Shown here: piece by piece, positions 24,662 through 44,282 of the stretch | Layout: each line of letters starts with the position of its first letter | How positions within the stretch are numbered: position 1 is the first letter of the stretch | Origin: Torymus aiolomorphi | Lineage: Eukaryota > Arthropoda > Insecta > Hymenoptera > Torymidae | Reading direction: 5' to 3' | Assembly (NCBI GenBank): GCA_036365515.1 | Contig: CM070877.1 | Location: forward strand, 16,882,201-16,946,200 | Length of the DNA: 64,000 nt | Notes under the pieces: generated by a model | Told to the model about the DNA's origin: nothing | The model's database searches: none | Seen by the model: the letters and a program-made list of their open reading frames with translations, nothing else | Position numbers and translations under genes: made by a program

Positions 24662-25446
24662 CACGGAGAGAAAATTTTCAGTAAAAATTACAAAAAGTTC
24701 GATAATTTTTACCGAACTTCACGGTACTACGGTAACAGACTGACATTTTTGTAAATTTTACAGAACAGTTCGGTAATTTTTCTAAGCACTTACTTTTTAC
24801 TGAACCGTTCCGTAATTTTTACTCTTTTTTGAGTTATAAATTTTATAGAATATGGCGAATATGGTAATTAAAAAAAATTTATCTATTTATGGGAATAATT
24901 TATATTAATCGCACTTATCGCCATTTTAATAGTTGGGAATCCAGTGTTGCTTTCCTTGTGGTGTAAGATAAGATGTAAATATGCACGCCGCTTTTACATA
25001 GGAAATTTTTATATCTAAAGTCCTAAACATATCTAACTACTATACTACACATAACCTAAGTAATGCCTTACATTTCGCAATACGCAAACGCTTACATATG
25101 AACTTTAGAAACTCAGCGGACTTATATACTAACTGAGGAAAGTCGTGGTCACTTGCGAGTTTCAATATTCGCCATCTACTGGTTGTGCACGGTAATTCTC
25201 GCTGAAATTCAAGAACGCGCATGCGCACAACAGTCAACAGCGCCACCGCGCGTTACGCCAACGAAAACTTCCAAACCTTCTCTTAAAAGTTACTGAACAG
25301 TTCGGTAATTTTTACTGAAAATTCTATAAAAAGTATAGAAAGTCAAGTAAATCCGCTCATTTTGGCAGTCTGTTACCATAGTACCGAAAAGTTCAGTAAA
25401 AATTGCGGAACTTTTTGTAATTTTTACTGAAATTTTTCTCTCCGTG
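24662..25446. mobile_element. TIR element, CACGGAGAGAAAA ends
   Basis: CACGGAGAGAAAATTTTCAG at 24662 is mirrored by the complement of the right end, CACGGAGAGAAAAATTTCAG, ending at 25446. The arms run roughly 150-200 bp with repeated ACAGTTCGGTAATTTTTACTG-like blocks in both. TG lies immediately outside each end. The middle has no transposase (the 68-aa frame at 25040-25246 is featureless). The ends resemble the CACTGAGAGAA ends of the 37.5 kb element, so the two may be related. Confidence 0.65.
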
Positions 25447-28426
25447 TGGTTATTACGACGGAATTATAAAAAAATAACTAGATATGTTAAGTATTTTCTC
25501 GAATGAGTCAATAACTCTTACAATCTTATCATTATAATTATGAGCATATTACACATAATTATCAAAAAGTATACGTTATCATTCGACTTTAGACGAGGCA
25601 GCACTCACAAACTTTCCTCTTTCGGCCATCAACCATTTCTAAACAACAAAACCCCCTCAAAAACCCATAACATGAAATGTCACACCCGTCGGAAAAATAT
25701 CACCCTGCGCTGTAAAACTAGGCGTTTTCTTTTCTCCCACACACACAGCAATGACTCGACGGTGGGTGAGAGATGTTATTGTTTTACCGGCGTGCGTCGT
25801 ATGCGTGGGTTGTGAACGACTTTTTTACTATCGCCACGAGTTTTATTATCGCCGCTGTAGTTGGGGTAAAGTTTTTTCGCGGAGAGGTGTAATGAAATTT
25901 AGAGTTGGACGGTGCCGGGGCTCTCGAAAAGTTTTCGGACGAGTTTGAAGGTTGTAAAGTTTGCACTTATTTAGTAATTATAGTCTTCCGAGTTTACTGG
26001 TGACTTTTTTTTTCGTGGGTTGGTCAGATAATTGATGCGCTGCTTGTGCGCATTACAGATATTTACTATATATGTACGATTGAACGAGTTGTCGTGAGAG
26101 TTTAAGGAGATATTCGAAAAGTTGGATAGTTTCGAGAAACTCTAGAGAGAATACAATGCTTTATTTTAAGTATATATACCAATAAATAATTATTTTGAGG
26201 TTAGTTATTAGAGGCAGTTTCATTAATTCACAACCATTTTATGTTTGTTTTTATGTAAAAGCTATTTTTAGCATTAAAACAAACTTAAATAATCCCAAAT
26301 TTCAGTGACAACGAATAAACAAAACCATGCCAAACTCGCACAACTCAGCCCCAATCATGAATGAACCGTAGGTATACCCGTACGTCCCCCCTTCATCCAC
26401 CCGGCCAGCCTGCTCACACAGCCTTCGATCCGCAACCGTTTTTCTCTCTCTCTCTCTCTGCCAGACACAATGAGTCGACGGGGCGTCTCGCCGCATTCCA
26501 GGCGAGGGGGTCCCCCACCCCCACACCACGACCCCTGTCGCCTACCTGTTTTTCCTCGAGGGAGGATGAGGGGGAGCACAAAACAGCCGTTGCGCTCTTT
26601 TTGACGCTCCTTTGTTCGCCGGGGATCCGATTTCGAAATGAGGAGAGAGGGGAAGATAAGTAGTAAGTAGGTACAGCGGCTTCTTAATCGATAAAGTGGG
26701 ATGTGGTGCGGTATTGGTTGAGGGGAACGGTATGATGATCTAATGAATTTTTTAGTCGAATGTTGGTTGGCTATTTCAAGAGTGAACATTTCAAACACAT
26801 TTTCTCTTTGATCAGTCGAAGGTTCCATTTATAATGGATAACCTACAACATTATAAATCACGAAGACGTGACTATACTTGTGATTGAAAAGCCTCAAAAA
26901 ATCTCAAGAGATTATTTGAGGCTACGAGACGCAGTTGAATCGAACACACATTCTCATCTTTCGATAAATTATCGAATCGAGCATTTCGTGAATATAACCT
27001 CAAAGCCGCATCCAGCGCATTCACTGTCATTATATATCTGTCTCCTCCATCACCATCAGATCTACTCTACCCATCCACGCAAGAATCACGCCACGCCATT
27101 ATCACCATCCGAATCTCGTATTTATACCACGCGGTTCGTGCACGCATGCATGCGCGCTTAGTTTCAGCACGCCTATACCTGCCCTCTCTCACACCTTCCC
27201 ATATGTCTCGCTTTCCTTCTCTCTCTCCTTCTTTTTTCTCCCTCTCGCATATACCAGATGGCGACGCAGAAAGGGAGGGAGGGCCAAGTGCAAAGGAGCG
27301 AGACGAGATGATTTCGAAGGACGAGAGGGACTGTGCCGTGTGTTATTTATGGGAGAGGCCGCGCGAAGTTATGGGCACCGGATCTTTGGCTTCTTTTTAC
27401 ACCACCGAGCAGGTTTTCGGGGTCTGTTTCTTTCTTTCCTTTTTGCTCGGGTGGTTGCTCGTGGGAGGTTCATAGGGACTATTTTTTTGCTTTTGTTTAT
27501 GGCGAGGGAGCGAATGAGATGGCGATGAATGGGTGGGGGGGAATTAATTGCCGATGATTATATAAAGGAATTTTTTTATAATTGTGCAGTTTTCGAAGGT
27601 ATGATTAAAATTGTTTGCATGAGTTATCGCCTAAACTTAAAATTTTGAAGGTATAGGATATACTTTCGGACGAAATAATGATCTGATGAAGCTATGTTGA
27701 TTTAATTACAGGTTTTAAAAAGCTGTGGAATAATAGCGGCTAAATTAAAAAACGTGAAAATGCTTTTACTTTACATTCCAATAAACACCAAAAGAAATCT
27801 GTACTAATTTTCCGACATCAAACAATTCGGCCGATTCATCACCGCGAAGCCAATTTTTCAAACGCCACCGTTCCCCCTGTACACACCGTCACGCGATCTC
27901 CCGCAGTTTCAATACCCGCCGGCAAACATTGACCGATCGTGTTCGCCGGCGATTGTGTCCGTCAGCCTCGCGCGCCAGAGACGAACGTCTACTTAACAAG
28001 CTCACTCGGTCGCGAAAAAAGGGAAGTAGTAAGTATAGCGTGCGCGGAGGTTTTTGCATGGGAGTTTAATGAGGTGTGCTTGTAAGATGGTGAACAAGTA
28101 CTGAGAGTCTCAGTGCGTTTTACTTCACATTTTCAAGAGTTTTCCGAGAGCTTTCGGTGGATGTTTTTCTTTTGGATGTTTACTTTATTTTATAATACAA
28201 AAATTATAAGATTTGTCAGTATTGAATAAATGAATTGACAGAAATATCATACCCTAATCTCATGATAAAATTGAACTCTTCTTTCACCGTAAGATCACTG
28301 GAGTAATCAAACAATTAAATAATCCCCAACACTTTCTTCTCCAATTTCTTCCCAAATAAACAACGAATCTAGCCTACACCGCGCACACGTGACTCACCAA
28401 CTCTAGAACGTTTCCCACTTGCGTTA
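25447..28426. other. Non-coding, four skew modules in succession
   Basis: C-rich/G-rich pairs: 25600-25740 with 25750-25990; 26290-26420 with 26540-26760; 27010-27130 with 27270-27560; 27780-27960 with 28020-28170. Cores are CpG-rich with TC-rich patches. No supported gene. Confidence 0.5.
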
Positions 28427-32540
<4,114 letters not shown>

Positions 32541-32544
32541 TGGC

Positions 32545-32692
32545 TGATTCTCTGCAAAAGTGCACATTTTTACATGTAATCTCCGTTTCATTCTTATAAA
32601 AAATGTATTTTTCGAAAAAATTAAAGATTTTACATTATCAAATATCCACGGGGGTTTACGCATGATAAAATGTGCACTTTTACACAGAATGA
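32545..32692. repeat. Hairpin/MITE-like inverted repeat
   Basis: GCAAAAGTGCACATTTTTAC (left, inside 32545-32576) matches the complement of the right arm (32661-32692), GTAAAAGTGCACATTTTATC. About 27 of 32 positions agree. The loop of about 85 bp is AT-rich. No coding content; the target duplication is unclear. Confidence 0.6.
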
Positions 32693-33839
32693 CCAATATA
32701 AAAAAAATCTACATAATTTTATCTCACATAATACACGAAAACTTGCGGTGGGTTCCACCCCAATTGCGCAAGCGCGCGTATACTCGGCTCACTGTGTTTT
32801 GACACGAGCAGGGTTCTTCTCGCGCATACGAAAATAGCCTTGGCAAGGCGCGGAATGGGCTCAAAGTTAAAAGAGAAAAGAGCGGCCGCGTCGTCGTCTC
32901 GCTCCTTTCCGCCGAAATTCCCGAGAGAAGGAGAGAGAAGAGAGGTTCTCTGACCCCGTCGCGTGTAACCTTGGCGATGTGCATGGCGAGTGGAAGGAAC
33001 TTTCTGGGATTGATTGTTTCAGTGCTTTTCTTTTTGACCGATGGTTTGCTCGAGCGGAGAGAGTTTGGATGCTGTGGATGTACGCCCTATTTTGTTCGTT
33101 AACGATAGTATTTTAATAGAAAGACGTTTCTTTGCCATAGGGTTTAGAACTTAATTCTTTTATGAATTATTTAAACTTTAAAATTTAGTTTTAATGTTTT
33201 ATATATTTTTTAATTTTATTAATTGGTTGATGACATTTAAAATTTCAGATCAAGTATTCACTTTTTAAGTTATGGTAATAGCTTGATGATCAAATTTACT
33301 TTTTAATAGAAACTATCCTTTTGAGAAACATTGGATTACAATATAACTGAAAAGTATGTATTACTTAGATTGAGAACTTTTTTTATTTATAATATACCAA
33401 ATAGAATATTTTTTTTACATTAAGTAATATCCTACATAGCCGTTACTGACAATTTTTTAAACCTATCAACATCAACTTGAATATTTCGAAGTTATGCTTT
33501 CACACACCTTACTCCCTTTCACATGCATTAACATTCGAACCATCAAACCCGAAAAGTAAATCAACACCTTCAGTATCTCACATTACTCCCCAATTTCCCA
33601 ACACTTATGCAACGCAAAAGAGAATGCGCACAGAAGCCGGAGCGCGTGTAATTTCATTATATCGACCTGCCCGATCTCCCGAAAAATCACGCCGAAATTG
33701 CCTCGTACTTCTTTCTCCCCGATCGAAATAACAACAATCACCGAATCGCAACGACGTCGATTACACTCGCGTCGCTGTCTTCCCCAATATCTACTCTCTC
33801 CTATCATTACCCACCTGTCGAACAACAGGACAACGACGA

Positions 33840-33883
<44 letters not shown>

Positions 33884-36800
33884 GAGAGAGAGAAAAGGGG
33901 GAGAGGAGCCGGTCGCAATGGCCTGGGGATAATTTTTCACTCTCCTTCTCTCGCGAAATTCGTAATGAAACGACGACAACGGGTTTCGTCCCCTCTATTT
34001 CGCGCTCGCGAGGCTTAATTGATTTTAATTGTGTCGCGACGGCTTTTTGTCTTCGAGGAGCCGGGCGATTGCTGCTTAATTGAGTCTCAACCCCTCCCAC
34101 CCGGCGCTTTGTTGAATATTCCGGCAGTTTGTTTTCCTCTCCCCAGGCAAAGACGATGGCTGTTGATTTAGAGGATGAATGGCGCCTGAGCGCGCGCGAC
34201 TAATTCTTTCCGAGGAATATTCAAACGCTGCCGCTGCTGCTGCTGTTATCACAGTCGCAGTAACTGGACCCCGAGTAATCCCCGTGAGATGTAGAGACAG
34301 ACCATTGAAAAGTGTAAGTAGAGGTTCCAGATGCAGAGCAAGTCGCGTGAATAAGAAGTAATAAAAAAAAGATAGACGCATGGGAGAGCGACTCGGCACG
34401 AGAGAGCAAAAAAAAAAGAGAAGCAGCGCGTGACTCGGCGTCTCTCCTAGGCCCGTCATCAATCTTTGCGCACGCGATGTGATTGCTTTTTAACGATCAT
34501 CAGCAGCAACTCACTGACTCGACAGCAACTTTCAATCTCCCATCAGAGGACAATTGCGAAGAAACATGTGTGTGTACATATTATATATACAGGTCGCCGC
34601 CGCTAATTTTCGTCTTAGACACCGAGCCGCGCGATACGCGTATTATAGATGTGAGTGTGTACTTGGACCGCTAATATGGCCATCAACCCACCGGGAGAGA
34701 CTATAAACCGGGGAACAAAAAAAAACGAGAAAAGACGCGACGGGAGTTACTTTCCGAGAAACACAAGCGGCCGTAAATTCCCGTCCCACGAAATTTCCGA
34801 AATGCTGTCATTAGAGATAGCTAAACCTAGCAATTAATGCGCGGTAAAGGCTAGGAATTTCGAGCCGCTGTGTGGTCGCCGGTTGTAAAAAAAACACGTC
34901 AAACTCGTGGAATAATAGCGTATTATATGTTGCCGGTAGTCTGGCTTTATTTACTTGCCAGTGGAGTAGAGATATTAATAGAGATAATAAACGAGAAAAA
35001 CAATGCGAGGCAAATAGTTTGCCTGTGGGTAGTTTTTCAATTTTATCTATAAGGATTTAGTAAAAGATTTTATAAAGTTAGATAAGACGTGATTCTTCTA
35101 CTATAGTTTTTAGACTTTTAAAAGCTATTTAATGATGACACGATCGTTACCGCTTCTAGTTGAAAAATAACGGCTTAGCAAGTAACTAACTGTTTCACTA
35201 AACCCCTCAACTTCAAATCCAAAAACCATTTTGTAAAAGTCACTAATAACCATAGTATCTCATCGAAGCCCAAAGCTCTACATTCACCGCCAATCAATCC
35301 CTTCATCTATCAACTTCCCCATATCCACATTCTCGATCCATCCAAACTCCCTCCTTTCTTTCGCTCTCTTTGTCTTTCACTCGTGTGCACACGCGCGTAT
35401 GTGTGTCGGCCGGGCGACGACGGTAATATCGCGAGAAAGAGAGAGAGGAACCCGTCGGACCGGCTCGACGAGAAACCGGTTCCTTGTATGCAGCAGAGTC
35501 TTGCTCGGCGCGGCCCCCTTTTCCGCCTGCACGAGTGTAGTGCTGCGAGCGTGCACGTAACGTAATTTGGCGTGGATGGATTGAGGATTTTCGAATGGGC
35601 TTGGATCGATGAGGTGGTGCAGGAAGTTGTATCTTTGATGAGGAAGTGGCTGAAGGCTGTAGAGAAGACAATTGTTATAACATAGGTTGATGGATCATGT
35701 TGAAGAACCCATAGTGTAAGGATTGCGAGGAAGAAGTGAAATTCTATTTTCCACTGGACGGTGAAATAACGACCTGTTAATTCATTATGCTAAGTGAATC
35801 CATTCATCACAATATTGACAGTTAGAACTGGTCTAACCCTAATTTCACTTGGAATTATACTGTGGGTTTCATTTAAAAGACATAAATTTCCGGATTACAG
35901 CGGTACCAGTCATCGCGTAAAAACTCACGTTACGGGAAAGCGATAGCTCGAAATAAGCCATTAAGAGTATAGGCACCTGGCAAAGAGGCTGCACCTTCGG
36001 TTCCTGCTCCCGTCGAGTGGTATCATAAATTTTGTAGTCAACATGATTAATGATAACGGTGAGAGATGCTTCGCAGAGGCATTACAATGCGTTTTATTTT
36101 AGATTTGAAGCTGGTCTATTTATAGCTTGGAGATAAAGTTCAATGCTGCTTAGGATGAGAGGTCGTACACCGGATAACACCGGATTTATGCAACGAGTTT
36201 TGTAGGCTCGAGAACAGTGACTTAATGAAAACGATCATAAAACGGTTATCAGGAGTAATGCTTTCTCGTTTAATGTCGAAATAATGACTTTTCCACTAAA
36301 GATGTACCTTTTTTGATCACTTCTTACCACGCGTTTATTCATTGTGGTTCGGAAAATATACTCCAACACTCCAAGATTCACATTAAAATTAAAAAAAAAA
36401 AGAACGGTACTGTAGTTGTTAATAAACGGCGACTTCGTTGAACAAAGTTCCTGTTCCTTTTAAGAACCCAAATTAGCCCAGCTAAAAATCAACCGCACAA
36501 CCTTCCAAAATCCATGCCTGCAACAACCTCGACACATTACCCGGATGATTAGAGCGAAACCGATCCCCCTTAAAAAAAAAGAAGAACCAGCATCACCATC
36601 ATCATCATCTCTCCGGGCTCGAAGAAAATCAGCGCGCGAGAGAAAGATCCTCGCTCTCGACGAAATGAGGCGGAGGAAGCGAGGAGGCGACTGCGCGCGG
36701 CCGTGCGAGAAACCGGTTCGACAGGTTATATTCCGGGCCTCTCTCGCCTATTTATTTACCCTGTGTGCGCGAGCTCGTACATGTATTATGCGCCGGGGAA

Positions 36801-37506
36801 AGGAGCGACTCTGGCGCCCCCTAGCGTGGTGGGGCTAGTGCAAGTCTCTGTCGACGGGAAATTGAATTGTAATTCGTTATACGGGTGTGTGCGTGTATTT
36901 TTGGAGCTGCTAGACTGGTTTGAGATGTTGGAAGGAACGAGGTGTGTGTATCAGTCGAGTTTTCGTGGAGGGAACTTGAAATAGTTGGGTACAATGGGGC
37001 TTTTGAGAAGTGATGATGAAGTGTCTGTGTAAAGTAGTTTTGTTTTCATTGCTAAAAGATTTGGGTTCAGTGGTTGATAGATTTTCTTCGTATGATTTTT
37101 TACTTTCAGGTGGTGTAAATAATATAGAGGATTCGCTTAAGAGTGTTTTACCGGTAATTGATGGTTATGAATGAAAGGATTATTCTAATATTTTATTTCT
37201 AACTTTATTTTGATTGCTATTCAAATATGAAAGCTTCTAGTTGATTGTCTGATTTTAAAAATAAGAAATACGATTATGAAGCTTGCAGTTAGCAATACCG
37301 ACCGCTATTATGCGACCTACCGTACCGGCCGGATAGCAGTAATTCGTTATAACTCGATTGTTACTACGATTACCTCAGTATTTCCACTTTACACTGAAAT
37401 TTTTATCCATTTATATTCAAGAAATCAAACATTCAACGGAAACCAATCGAGACTCCCAATCCAAATTTTCATTGCAAATCCATGCCTCTTAACAATTTAC
37501 ACTATA
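32693..37506. other. Non-coding
   Basis: Contains (GA)n at 33846-33893, a CTG run near 34228-34247, and skew modules with C-rich 33480-33720, 35200-35360 and 36430-36600 followed by G-rich 35570-35740 and 36830-37080. Opposing frames at 33583-34100 are poly-Ser-Leu and Arg-Glu artefacts of the GA tract. No gene. Confidence 0.5.
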
Positions 37507-37837
37507 CACTGAGAGAAGTTTGGGGCGTCTCTCGTACTTGCTAGTAGCGCTGATTTCCCAAATGTACACAAAGATTCTTCCCTCGGTTTGAAACAGCTGA
37601 TAACCTAACATTGAACAACAACCGACCCTTTTTGCAGCCACTGTCGCACGAGAACCGTAGTGCAACTGCTCTCTCAATTTCTCGCTGGACCGCTGCTTAT
37701 GGTGAAAACACGAGACAGCGGCTGTCCCATATTTTAGGGTAACCAGAGCTCCCGAATTCGGTAGAGCTGCCACTACAAACGCACGGAACATAGCTGTACC
37801 TACGAAGTACACCAGCGCCTCCAAGATTCTCTCAGTG
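37507..37837. mobile_element. 331-bp MITE, CACTGAGAGAA ends, TA flanks
   Basis: CACTGAGAGAA (37507-37517) pairs with TTCTCTCAGTG (37827-37837), with TA directly outside both ends. Degenerate similarity continues inward for about 60 bases (TTGGGGCG and GTACTTG against TTGGAGGCG and GTACTTCG in the complement of the right arm). The interior is GC-balanced with no transposase. Confidence 0.7.
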
Positions 37838-38436
37838 TACCTACCAACCTATACAATTCATTCCCCGAAATAAATGCGCATCGCAGACGCCAGCGCCTGA
37901 ATGCTTCATGACGGGGTTAATTGAATTTTGATAACGAACGCAGATTGAGAGTGCGAGCATCCGATATTCTTTTCATAAGTGATAAGTGATTTCGCCGTCG
38001 CGGGTAATCGCATTATATCGATTCCATAGCATTCGGAGATAATTCACTGATGTGGGGAGTATGCGAATAATGCATGGCGGGAGGAGCTATATACCTAATT
38101 ACGCGGTTAAGTAGTAATGGGTTTAATGGATTGATGCGACGGTAATCGATCTTCCGCCCGCGTTCAAAATTAAGAATGTTTATTTCGGAGGTCATTCTAT
38201 GGGGGTCTAAATTTATTACGAACAATTTGTGCCAAAATAACTTGTTCCGTAAACAAAGTGATAAAAATAATTGAAATTTTTTTGAATGTTGAATTTTTTC
38301 GTTGATGCAATACTTTCATTTATTTCCCTCACAGCGTAATAAAATATTATCAAGCGAATGTAACCTAAAGAATGTAAAATATCTCCAGAATTCTCCAGGT
38401 GAAACGAGACGAAAATAATATAATCAAGCGTGAATC
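37838..38436. other. Non-coding
   Basis: No gene. AT-rich with short open frames on the minus strand that have no recognisable features. Confidence 0.45.
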
Positions 38437-38520
38437 GACTCACCGACTGGAAAGTACACACCAACGTCATACAGCTCGTGTAATAAAGTCCAAAAAACTC
38501 GTTCCTTACCTGAAACACCA
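38437..38520 (-). other. Putative recursive-splice site with 66-nt exon
   Basis: Minus strand: a long T-rich tract leads to GGTGTTTCAG|GTAAGGAACG with the junction at 38510/38509. A second donor, GTCG|GTGAGTC, lies at 38443-38442. The 66-nt segment between (38509-38444) is open in one frame as KERVFWTLLHELYDVGVYFP, then V. That is unusually protein-like, with exon phases 2 in and 1 out. So it is either a real cassette exon or an RS-exon at a recursive-splice point. It shares a 12-base identity (TGTTTCAGGTAA) and the same two-donor layout with the site at 13.18 kb. It does not match the phase of the 58 kb exon directly. Confidence 0.4.
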
Positions 38521-38578
38521 AAAACACGAAAAATCGTAAAAATCAACACATTACGCCTCTTATTAAATGAACTACTAC

Positions 38579-38636
38579 ACACACACACACACACACACAC
38601 ATACACACACACACGCGCACACACACACATACACAT
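38579..38636. repeat. (CA)n interrupted microsatellite
   Basis: CA repeats broken by TA and CG units. Confidence 0.9.
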
Positions 38637-38801
38637 TCACCCGAGGTGTGAAAGTCAACTCTAACCTGTAATTAATTTGCCCGTAGCAAACCGGTTTTCT
38701 CACACACACCTCGGCTATCACAATGTCTCGATCCTATGCGAATAACTTCCTCTCCCCAAGAAAATAACTCGCGAGTGAAGGTGAACGAGTGAAAAAGGGA
38801 G

Positions 38802-38806
<5 letters not shown>

Positions 38807-38868
<62 letters not shown>
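38807..38868. repeat. (GA)n tract at the 3' side of retroelement copy 1
   Basis: Pure GA directly joined to the element 3' end (minus orientation AATAAAGGG then TCTCTC). Confidence 0.95.
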
Positions 38869-38870
<2 letters not shown>

Positions 38871-40996
38871 CTTTATTTCACCTTTGACGGTAAAAAATTA
38901 CAAATACATATCGTAGAATTTTTGTACAGTACGCATCGAGAGGCTACATGTAAAAATAATATATATAAACGTAAATAAATAAATGACTGTGTTACATTAT
39001 AATTATAAATTAATATAAAACAATAACAAATAGCAAATGTCTTTGGTCAGGGTATAGTAACACGTTATAAATTGGAAAACAAATATATATACTAGAACTA
39101 GAGTAAATAAAGTTAGGTTTACTAGCAGTGACTAGCAGTCATTATCACAGTCTAAGCGCACCATTTGGGTAATAGTGGAAGTCATTTAGATAGTATATAT
39201 CACAGTAGGAACATTGCTGACGCCCGCCAGGTTCGCTGGGTGAGTTACGTGTCCAGGTCAAGTAGATATTGACGCACCGCCCTCTTGAAAGAATAAATAG
39301 AAGATGAGTGGCGGAGGGAGGAGGGAAGGGAGTTCCAAAAACGAGCTCCTTGAACTTGGAAAGTGCGAGCACCTGTTTCAGTGCTCACCAGTGGAATATT
39401 GAGTTCTTGTTCCTGACGAGTACCCCTACTGGAAGACCTGGGCTTATATGTAGAGAAAAACTCAGCAAGATAACTTGGCTCATGTAACCTTAAGATTTTA
39501 AAGAGCAAGATGGCCATGAAATACAGCCGACGCAAATCGGACTGGAGCCAGCCCAGGCGACTTCTGTAGGGAGAGATGTGCTCATCCCTCCTAACACCAT
39601 AGATATACCTCACACATGAATTGCTGAGTCTCTGTAGTCGAGTGCGTTGTTCAGTACTTGCATCGAGAGTCACCACAGTACAGTAGACAAGGTGGGGTTG
39701 AATAAGAGACTCGACTAATCTCTTGCGGAGTGTCTCGGTGGTACATGCCCTAATAAACCGCAGACTGTATAGGGCTTTGTTAACTTTCTTTGTGATATTG
39801 TCGATGTACGGTTTCCATGTCAATTTACTGTCCAGTGTAACACCGAGACTCACAACCTCGTCGCTGAATGGGATGAGAACTCCATCCCGCAGCTCCACAC
39901 CAGATAAACCCATTAACTTTACATCATTGATATTCTTTTTCGATCCGAAGATTATTGATTTAGTTTTACCTGAGTTGAGCCGCAGGTCAGAGGCCCCCGC
40001 CCACCCTGCCACTAGTTGTGCCGCAGTAGCCAGCCGGGCCAGGCCATTCAGAATATTCTCTTTGGTGGTATGGAGATATATTTGGAGGTCATCTGCATAA
40101 ATAAATGCTTAACTGCACCTCCTCTGAGAGAGTCACCTAGGTCGTTAACGTATAGACAAAAAAGTAAGGGGCCCAGGACGGATCCCTGCGGAGCTCCCAG
40201 ATTTGTTTCCAACCAGTCTGCATTATTATCTTTATTAGATAATACTATCTGGGAGCGCCCTTGCAGATAGGATTTAATCCACAAGAGAACCGGCCTGGAG
40301 AACCCCAGCCTTCTTAGTTTACTTAATAGTTTAGTCGGTGAGATGATATCGAAGGCTTTACTGAAGTCAAACTGTAAGAGTAAAGTTACTTTCTTTTTGT
40401 CTACGGCCATACGTATGTCATCAGTCAGTTTGAGTAGTGCAGTTTGGGTACTGTGGTGTTTGCGAAATCCGGTCTGCAGGGGATCAAGTAAGGTATGTTT
40501 GTTTAGATACTCCGTGATCTGGGTATGGGCTAACTTTTCGAGAACCTTGGAGAGGAAGCAGAGCAGAGCTATAGGCCGAAAATCGGAAACTGATGAAGGA
40601 GCAGCATTTTTTTGCAGTGCAAGTATCTGCGCTTGCTTCCAAGCTTCTGGAAAGATGCCCTGCGTGAAAGAGGAGTTGAAGATTTTAACTAAATAATCCC
40701 CGATCATCCGGAGAGCCTTAATGATCACCGATTGAGGAACCCCGCCCGTCCCCCTTGATTGAGAGGAGAAATGGGAGATAGCTAAGACTACATCACTGTA
40801 GCTGACCTGTTGAAAGGAAAAACCATCATCGCTGGCCGTGGAAATGAAGCCCATAGATTCCTCTATATTTTCAAGGGGAGAGGCAGAGATTTCCGCAAAG
40901 TGAGCATTGAGCTCCCCCGGGGTAAACCCGTGAGTGACCTCCTTTTTTCGCTTAGGCAAGAGGCCGAGGTTACGCATCTCTTTCCAGATATTTTTC

Positions 40997-41000
<4 letters not shown>
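38869..41000 (-). mobile_element. CR1/L2/Jockey-group non-LTR retrotransposon, copy 1, 5'-truncated
   Basis: On the minus strand it runs from a reverse-transcriptase-coding 5' edge at 41000 to a 3' end at 38869. Both edges abut (GA)n: 41001-41048 upstream and 38807-38868 downstream. The 3' UTR of about 375 bp ends in a hairpin (TTTACC, loop GTCAAA, GGTGAA) followed at once by ATAAAGGG and the microsatellite, with no poly(A) tail. The endonuclease region is missing. Length is 2132 bp, almost the same as copy 2. Confidence 0.85.
39245..41000 (-). pseudogene. Reverse transcriptase fragment, frameshifted (copy 1)
   Basis: Two overlapping frames together give the finger/palm and C-terminal parts of a non-LTR reverse transcriptase. 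The upstream frame (to 40048) has DFRPIALLCFLSK, FRKHHSTQTALLKLTDDI, the catalytic motif A QFDFSKAFD and motif B GAPQGSVLGPLLF. The frame then slips: the catalytic ADDLQIYL is present in the next frame at about 40060-40110. The second frame (40012-39245) continues with NSGKTKSIIFGS and LDSKLTWKPYID, then the connection/thumb region LYSLRFIRACTTETLRKRLV, and ends WNSLPSSLRHSSSIYSFKRA. At least one frameshift plus the missing N-terminus make it dead. It is 50-70 percent similar by eye to copy 2. The translated poly-Ser-Leu start is the microsatellite, not protein. Confidence 0.85.

Positions 41001-41048
<48 letters not shown>
41001..41048. repeat. (GA)n tract at the 5' side of copy 1
   Basis: Pure GA. 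The coding sequence of the retroelement starts immediately beside it. Confidence 0.95.
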
Positions 41049-41050
<2 letters not shown>

Positions 41051-41155
41051 GGACGCTTATCTCGCGCGATGCGCAAAAAGAGCTATCGCTGCTTATCGGC
41101 CGTCTCTTCCTTCCTGCATCCGCGCGACTTTCGCGCGTGCTTCGACCCCCGGTAT

Positions 41156-41157
<2 letters not shown>

Positions 41158-41226
<69 letters not shown>
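41158..41226. repeat. (TG)n microsatellite
   Basis: Pure TG run followed by a short (TA)n. Confidence 0.95.
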
Positions 41227-41236
<10 letters not shown>

Positions 41237-41285
41237 GGCATGTGTGCACGCGCTAATCGCGATGTGTGTTCTTTTTCCTTCGGCG

Positions 41286-44094
<2,809 letters not shown>

Positions 44095-44133
<39 letters not shown>

Positions 44134-44241
44134 CTTATCGACCTTGGATGAATCCTATTCCCACCCAGCCGTATTTTTAGCGAGAAATCGCTCGGATGTG
44201 AGTATATCACTCAGGCGCGCGCGCACTTTTCGCTTCTCGCG

Positions 44242-44277
<36 letters not shown>
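44095..44277. repeat. (TC)n and (GA)n pair, inverted
   Basis: (TC)n at 44095-44130 and (GA)n at 44244-44276 are complementary, so they could fold back on each other around a 113-bp loop. Confidence 0.85.
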
Positions 44278-44282
<5 letters not shown>

